Source: Acidiferrum sp963764675 | GTDB taxonomy: Bacteria; Acidobacteriota; Terriglobia; Acidiferrales; UBA7541 | Direction: 5' to 3' | Length of the DNA stretch: 64,000 nt | NCBI GenBank assembly: GCA_963764675.1 | Contig: CAVXTQ010000007.1 | Location: 620,001 to 684,000 of the forward strand | Program-made: the position numbers and the translations under genes | The notes under the pieces: model-generated | Told to the model about the DNA's origin: nothing | The model's database searches: none | What the model saw: only the letters and a program-made list of their open reading frames with translations | Shown: piece after piece, positions 59,716 to 64,000 of the stretch | How positions within the stretch are numbered: the first letter of the stretch is position 1 | Layout of the letters: every line of letters starts with the position of its first letter

Positions 59716-62412
59716 GTGACTAAATGGGTTTATTTCTTTGGTGCAGGTAAAGCGGAAGGTGATGGCGATTGGCGCGACGTTCTAGGCGGGAAAGGCGCTG
59801 GCTTGGCCGAGATGACCAAGATCGGGTTGCCAGTGCCTGCTGGCTTCACGATTTCCACCGAGGCCTGCGACTATTTCTACAAGAACGGCAAGAAATATCC
59901 TGCGGAGTTGAAGAAGCAGGTCCTAGACAACGTCGCCAAGCTTGAAAAGACCACCAAGAAGAGGCTCGGTGATCCCAAGAATCCTCTTCTCGTCAGCGTG
60001 CGCTCGGGTTCCGCGCGATCGATGCCCGGCATGATGGAAACCATCTTGAACCTCGGCCTCAACGATCGCTCCGTGCAAGGGTTGGCCTCCAGCACCAAGA
60101 ACGAGCGCTTCGCGTACGACGCTTATCGCCGCTTCGTGCAGATGTATTCCAGCGTCGTCATGGAGCTGCCGAAGGAAGACTTGGAGCATCGCCTCCGCGC
60201 CATGAAAGAGAAGCTTGGCGTTAAGGAAGACACGGCGGTCTCCGCCAACGGCTGGAAGGAACTCGTCGCCGAGTACAAAGCGCACTTCCGCCAGAAGACA
60301 GGCAAAGATTTCCCCGAGGATCCTATCGATCAGTTGTGGGGTGCCATCGGTGCCGTATTCGGCTCCTGGATGGCGGAAAAGGCGGTAACCTACCGCCGCG
60401 TCGAGAAAATCACCGGTCTCCTTGGCACGGCCGTCAACGTCGTGCAAATGGTCTTCGGCAACACCGGCGACACCTCTGGCACCGGCGTCTGCTTCACGCG
60501 TAATCCCAGCACGGGCGAAAAAGTGTTCTACGGCGACTACCTCGTTAACGCGCAAGGCGAAGACGTCGTCGCCGGAATACGCACCCCGATGCACCTGACC
60601 GAAATGAAGAAGATCATGCCCAAGGTCTACGGGCAGCTCGAAAAAGTTCGAGAAAAACTTGAGAAACACTATCGCGACATGCAAGACATGGAGTTCACCG
60701 TCGAAGAGGGCACGCTCTACATGTTGCAAACGCGAACGGGGAAGCGCACTCCCGCCGCCGCCTTCAGCATGGCCGTGGACATGGCCAACGAGAAACTGAT
60801 CGGCAAGGAAGACGCGGTAATGCGGATCAAGCCAGAAGACATCGAACGCCTCTTCTATCCCGTTATTGACAGCAAGGTGGACAGAAAGACCCTCGCCTCC
60901 AAAATCCTCGGCCACGGCATCAATGCTGTTCCCGGCGCGGCTGTCGGCCGGGTCGTTTTCTCAGCGCACGACGCCGAGGAGTGGGCCAAGAAGGGCGAGA
61001 AGGTCATTCTCGTTCGCCGCGAAACCAGCCCCGAAGACGTCGGCGGCATGGCCGTCGCCCAAGGCATTCTCACTGCCACGGGCGGTAAGACCAGCCACGC
61101 CGCGGTTGTTGCGCGCGGCTGGGGTAAGTGCTGCATCGTGGGAGCCGAAAAGTTCAACATTGACTATAAGTCTGGGTCGATGAATGTCGGCGGCAAGACA
61201 ATTAAAGAAGGAGATTGGATTACGCTCGACGGCGGCGAAGGCATCGTCTACAGCGACAAAATGGGCCTCGTCACTCCCGAACTGCCTCCGTCCTACCACA
61301 CCCTGATGAAGTGGGCCGATGGTTTGCGGCGCCTTGGTATCCGCACCAATGCCGATACGCCGCAGGACGCGCGCAAAGCTCGCGAGTTCGGTGCGGAAGG
61401 CATCGGACTTTGCCGCACCGAGCACATGTTCTTCACCGATTTCGAGCAGCCCGAAAAAGGGCAGGAGCGCCAGCGGGCCATCCAGGAAATGATTCTTGCG
61501 GATACTCCCGAAGCGCGAGTTAAAGCTTTAGATAAGCTCTTGCCGTTCCAGCGCCGCGATTTCATCGGCATCTTCAAGGCCATGGATGGCTTCCCGGTCA
61601 CCATTCGACTGATCGATCCGCCCCTTCACGAGTTCGTTCCTCACGAGCGGGCCAAACAGGAAGAGCTCGCTAAGCAGTTGGGCATCAGCGCCGACAAGGT
61701 TGCGCAACGTGTCGACCAACTTCACGAAGCGAATCCGATGCTTGGCCATCGTGGGTGCCGGCTGGCGATCACTTATCCAGAGATTCTTGAGATGCAGGTG
61801 CGCGCCATCATCGAGGCGGGCATCGAATGCAAGAAGAGTGGAGTTAAAGTCTTACCTGAGATCATGATTCCGCTAGTCCTCGATAGAAAAGAGCTCTGGA
61901 TTCTTGAGCAGGCCACTTGCCGCGTCGCCGACGAGATCATCAAGAAGTCTGGAATAAAGCTCGACTACTTGGTCGGCACCATGATCGAGCTCCCCCGCGC
62001 CGCATTGCTTGCCGACGAGATCGCTGAGGTCGCAGAGTTCTTCTCCTTCGGCACCAACGACCTCACCCAAACAACCATGGGACTCTCCCGCGACGACGCC
62101 GGGCGCTTTCTCCCCGATTACGTCGACGAAAAGAAGGCAGGCGTCTTCGCTGCCGATCCGTTCCAGTCCCTCGATGTCAAAGGCGTCGGCATGCTGATGC
62201 GGTGGGGAATCGAGCGCGGCCGCAAGACTCGCCCGAAACTCAAAATCGGGATTTGCGGCGAGCACGGCGGAGATCTGGACAGCGTGAAGTTCTGCCACAC
62301 TGTTGGCATGGACTACGTCAGCGCGTCACCCTTCCGCGTTCCAATCTCGCGCCTAGGTGCAGCCCAAGCCGTCGTTGAAGAAAAGAAAGGCGGAAGCAAG
62401 AAGCGCAAGTAG
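59716..62412 (+). CDS. ppdK: Pyruvate, phosphate dikinase
   Basis: This 898-residue enzyme interconverts pyruvate, ATP and phosphate with PEP, AMP and pyrophosphate. N-terminal ATP-grasp (GGKGAGLAEMTKIGLPVPAGF; VRSGSARSMPGMMETILNLG), phosphohistidine in GGKTSHAAVVARGWGKCCIVG near residue 460, and TIM-barrel PEP domain with GICGEHGGD near 846. GTG start. It could run either toward gluconeogenesis or glycolysis. Normal length and motifs throughout. Confidence 0.97.
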   Translation: MTKWVYFFGAGKAEGDGDWRDVLGGKGAGLAEMTKIGLPVPAGFTISTEACDYFYKNGKKYPAELKKQVLDNVAKLEKTTKKRLGDPKNPLLVSVRSGSARSMPGMMETILNLGLNDRSVQGLASSTKNERFAYDAYRRFVQMYSSVVMELPKEDLEHRLRAMKEKLGVKEDTAVSANGWKELVAEYKAHFRQKTGKDFPEDPIDQLWGAIGAVFGSWMAEKAVTYRRVEKITGLLGTAVNVVQMVFGNTGDTSGTGVCFTRNPSTGEKVFYGDYLVNAQGEDVVAGIRTPMHLTEMKKIMPKVYGQLEKVREKLEKHYRDMQDMEFTVEEGTLYMLQTRTGKRTPAAAFSMAVDMANEKLIGKEDAVMRIKPEDIERLFYPVIDSKVDRKTLASKILGHGINAVPGAAVGRVVFSAHDAEEWAKKGEKVILVRRETSPEDVGGMAVAQGILTATGGKTSHAAVVARGWGKCCIVGAEKFNIDYKSGSMNVGGKTIKEGDWITLDGGEGIVYSDKMGLVTPELPPSYHTLMKWADGLRRLGIRTNADTPQDARKAREFGAEGIGLCRTEHMFFTDFEQPEKGQERQRAIQEMILADTPEARVKALDKLLPFQRRDFIGIFKAMDGFPVTIRLIDPPLHEFVPHERAKQEELAKQLGISADKVAQRVDQLHEANPMLGHRGCRLAITYPEILEMQVRAIIEAGIECKKSGVKVLPEIMIPLVLDRKELWILEQATCRVADEIIKKSGIKLDYLVGTMIELPRAALLADEIAEVAEFFSFGTNDLTQTTMGLSRDDAGRFLPDYVDEKKAGVFAADPFQSLDVKGVGMLMRWGIERGRKTRPKLKIGICGEHGGDLDSVKFCHTVGMDYVSASPFRVPISRLGAAQAVVEEKKGGSKKRK

Positions 62413-62823
62413 TTCATCAGTGCGCGCGCTGCGAATCGACGGAGATTCCGTCCCGTCGGCGCGCCCACATCTAAACTTTCACGTGAGCTGTCGGCACGGC
62501 GACAAAATCACCATGCCGACATTCACACAGTGATCGCCCTTATTCGACACGAAAATGAAGGGGCGCAGCATGCTGCGCCCCGTTTCAGCAACCGGTCCAG
62601 ATTTATCGACTCGCATTCCCGACGCGGCCTCTCGCTTCTACGCAACGCGATGTCTTGCTTAAGTAGCGGCCGCCGACCGTGGCGGGCGCTTCTGCCGCAA
62701 TCGCGGCACGCTTGGACCAACCCACGCCCATTTGTAGGGGAGCGGCTCGCCCCTCCCGGCCTACAACTCAGACGCATCGTGTCCTGCCGAGGTGCCCATC
62801 CCCAAATTAGTGCGCCGGCCACC
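62413..62823. repeat. Convergent intergenic region with palindromes
   Basis: Between ppdK and lptG. A perfect 22-base palindrome (GGGGCGCAGCA/TGCTGCGCCCC, 62560-62581) and a TGTAGG...CCTACA hairpin enclosing GGGGAGC/GCCCC (about 62732-62764) are present. Either may act as a two-way terminator. No gene is seen. Confidence 0.6.
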
Positions 62824-63966
62824 CTAAGTCGGCATCTTAAAAAAGAAATACAAACCCAAGAAAAAAAACACGATATCCGGCGACCATCCCGCCAGCAGCG
62901 GTGGCAATTGCCCCACGCCGCCCATCGCCGCCAGCAACTCCGCGCCAAGCCAATACAGAATTCCGATACCTACACCGATCGCCACTCCGCCAAGCGCCCC
63001 GCGCGTGCCAACCAAAAATGCAAACGGGAACGCCAGCAACATGCTGATGGGAGCAATCAGAGGAAACGCCAACTTTCGGTGCCACTGAACCGTGAGCGCC
63101 GACACATCAAAACCCGCGCGGTGCAACCCATCGATGTAGCGGCGCAACTCACCCCAGTTCATCTGGAACGCCTGCCGAACTTCGCGGTGGAAATAAGTCG
63201 GCGGTTCCGTGAGTTCAGGTAAATCTTTAACATTGAAGCGCTCGTAGCGCGCGATCCTGCCGTCCGAGAAATCCCGCACCCAGCCCGATTCCAGCACCCA
63301 AAGATTCTGCGCATCCGACCACTGCGCCCGCGAAGCGTAGACCCTCCGTCGAACTTGAAACGTGGCGGGATCGATCTCCAAGACGCTAAGCCCTCCGAAG
63401 AGGTTTTGCTGCGAGTCGAACAGGTCGTAGTTATAGATCTTCGAGTTTTCCCCGAAGATCCAGCGCTGCGGCTGGGTGTAGGTCTGCGCCGGGCGGCCCT
63501 TGATTTGGTTGCGCAGCGCGTCCTGGCGCTGGTTGGCGTAGGGCAAGTACGTGTCGTCGAGGATGATCATCGTGGCGGCCAGCGCCACGCCGGCAAACAG
63601 CAGCGGCACGGCGATCCGGTAGAGGCTCGTGCCGCTCGCCTTGCAGGCGACGATCTCATTGTTCTTGCTCATCACGCCAATCGTCACTAGGATGGCCACG
63701 AGCGCGCCGAGCGGTGAAAGTTGATACAACAGATACGGAGTGAGATAAACGAAGTATTCCAGAACGATGAAAAAGGGAATTCGATTGGTTGCAATGTTGT
63801 CCAGCAGCTCGAAGAATGTGAACGCCTCAAAGAGAAAGACGAACGCCGCCATCAGCATCACGAAGTAAAGAAAGAAGCGCCGCAGTAAATAAAGGTCCAT
63901 CAATCGGGGGAAGCTCCCGCTCGACGGCGCCGCTACTTCGAGTTGCGCCCTTACGCCGTTGGTCAC
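62824..63966 (-). CDS. lptG: LPS export ABC transporter permease LptG (YjgP/YjgQ family)
   Basis: This 380-residue protein helps extract LPS from the inner membrane with LptB and LptF. Six helices with the LYLLRRFFLYFVMLMAAFVFLF start, LSPLGALVAILVTIGVMSKNNEIVACKASGTSLYRI coupling helix (split reading), a periplasmic beta-jellyroll, and the ERFNVKDLPELTE tail before the last helices. A GTG at 63966 overlaps a TGA of an upstream frame; ATG 63900 (MDLYLLRRF) is the alternative start. Confidence 0.9.
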   Translation of the reverse strand: MTNGVRAQLEVAAPSSGSFPRLMDLYLLRRFFLYFVMLMAAFVFLFEAFTFFELLDNIATNRIPFFIVLEYFVYLTPYLLYQLSPLGALVAILVTIGVMSKNNEIVACKASGTSLYRIAVPLLFAGVALAATMIILDDTYLPYANQRQDALRNQIKGRPAQTYTQPQRWIFGENSKIYNYDLFDSQQNLFGGLSVLEIDPATFQVRRRVYASRAQWSDAQNLWVLESGWVRDFSDGRIARYERFNVKDLPELTEPPTYFHREVRQAFQMNWGELRRYIDGLHRAGFDVSALTVQWHRKLAFPLIAPISMLLAFPFAFLVGTRGALGGVAIGVGIGILYWLGAELLAAMGGVGQLPPLLAGWSPDIVFFFLGLYFFFKMPT

Positions 63967-64000
63967 CCGGGCGACGGCTGCGCGCGCGCGAGCCCTGCGG
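63963..64000 (-). CDS. C-terminal end of an upstream gene, possibly lptF
   Basis: Only the last twelve codons (ending RAQPSPG then TGA) fall in the window. The 4-base GTGA overlap with lptG suggests a coupled gene; lptF is the usual partner, but too little sequence is visible to confirm. Confidence 0.3.
   Translation of the reverse strand, partial: AGLARAQPSPG

Noticed and set aside
59923..60915. Minus-strand frame of 330 codons opposite ppdK
   Set aside because: Shadow of ppdK; acidic His/Gly-rich composition typical of reverse complements of GC-rich genes.
1..64000. CRISPR array, rRNA or tRNA genes
   Set aside because: No regularly spaced direct repeats, no rRNA stretches and no cloverleaf with a GTTCGAAYC-type T-arm were noticed by eye. 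A tRNAscan run would be decisive.

Overview
The window is about 60% GC and looks like chromosomal DNA of an uncultured or environmental member of the Acidobacteriota. This is an inference. It rests on gene content (nucleotide-transporter-like MFS, tandem S4 pseudouridine synthases beside scpAB, secreted two-domain VOC proteins, multiheme cytochrome c with TPR, two-subunit GlyRS beside ppdK), Gram-negative envelope genes (lptG, rseP, rhomboid), and dispersed GC-rich hairpin repeats of the kind common in that phylum. No rRNA, tRNA or CRISPR array was seen.

Region 1 (1-5.7 kb) is accessory: a partial Npt-like transporter, a winged-helix/HNH nuclease, an AbrB/PIN toxin-antitoxin pair, a translationally coupled pair of unknown genes (the second HEPN-like with an Rx6H motif), and an APH(6)-type kinase flanked by a 50-bp near-duplicate of the start of the downstream acyl-CoA dehydrogenase gene. 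Region 2 (5.7-11.8 kb) is housekeeping: acyl-CoA dehydrogenase with a palindromic repeat inserted in frame, trpS with an extra ~105-residue segment, scpA, scpB, and two tandem RluB-type proteins, the first lacking the catalytic aspartate.

Region 3 (11.8-21 kb) is repeat- and IS-rich: a membrane protein, a small membrane protein between two ~73-bp repeats, an SMP-30 protein, an IS30 element abutting a DUF433 fragment, a RAYT transposase flanked by REP/BIME-like double hairpins, a seven-heme cytochrome c-TPR protein, a membrane-protein remnant and an IS110-type transposase. Region 4 (21-38.9 kb) has hisC, a CoA-binding protein, a three-gene operon (two secreted VOC proteins plus a beta-propeller lipoprotein), rarA with an RNA methyltransferase, a hydrolase, a Sua5-type gene, an oligopeptide-binding lipoprotein with anmK, mutS, an oligopeptidase and a CYTH protein.

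Region 5 (39-41.9 kb) is a leader with a promoter and terminator (riboswitch-like layout) followed by an MgtE-N/CBS gene and an NRAMP gene, both broken by many frameshifts. Region 6 (42-64 kb) is dense: uppS-cdsA-dxr-rseP, a Fur-family regulator, an MBL-RibF fusion, a DUF1844 protein, mazG-GNAT-enolase-superfamily racemase-EamA-isopropylmalate dehydrogenase family, a rhomboid protease, recO-glyQ-glyS, ppdK and lptG. Several junctions have 4-bp start/stop overlaps, indicating translationally coupled operons.
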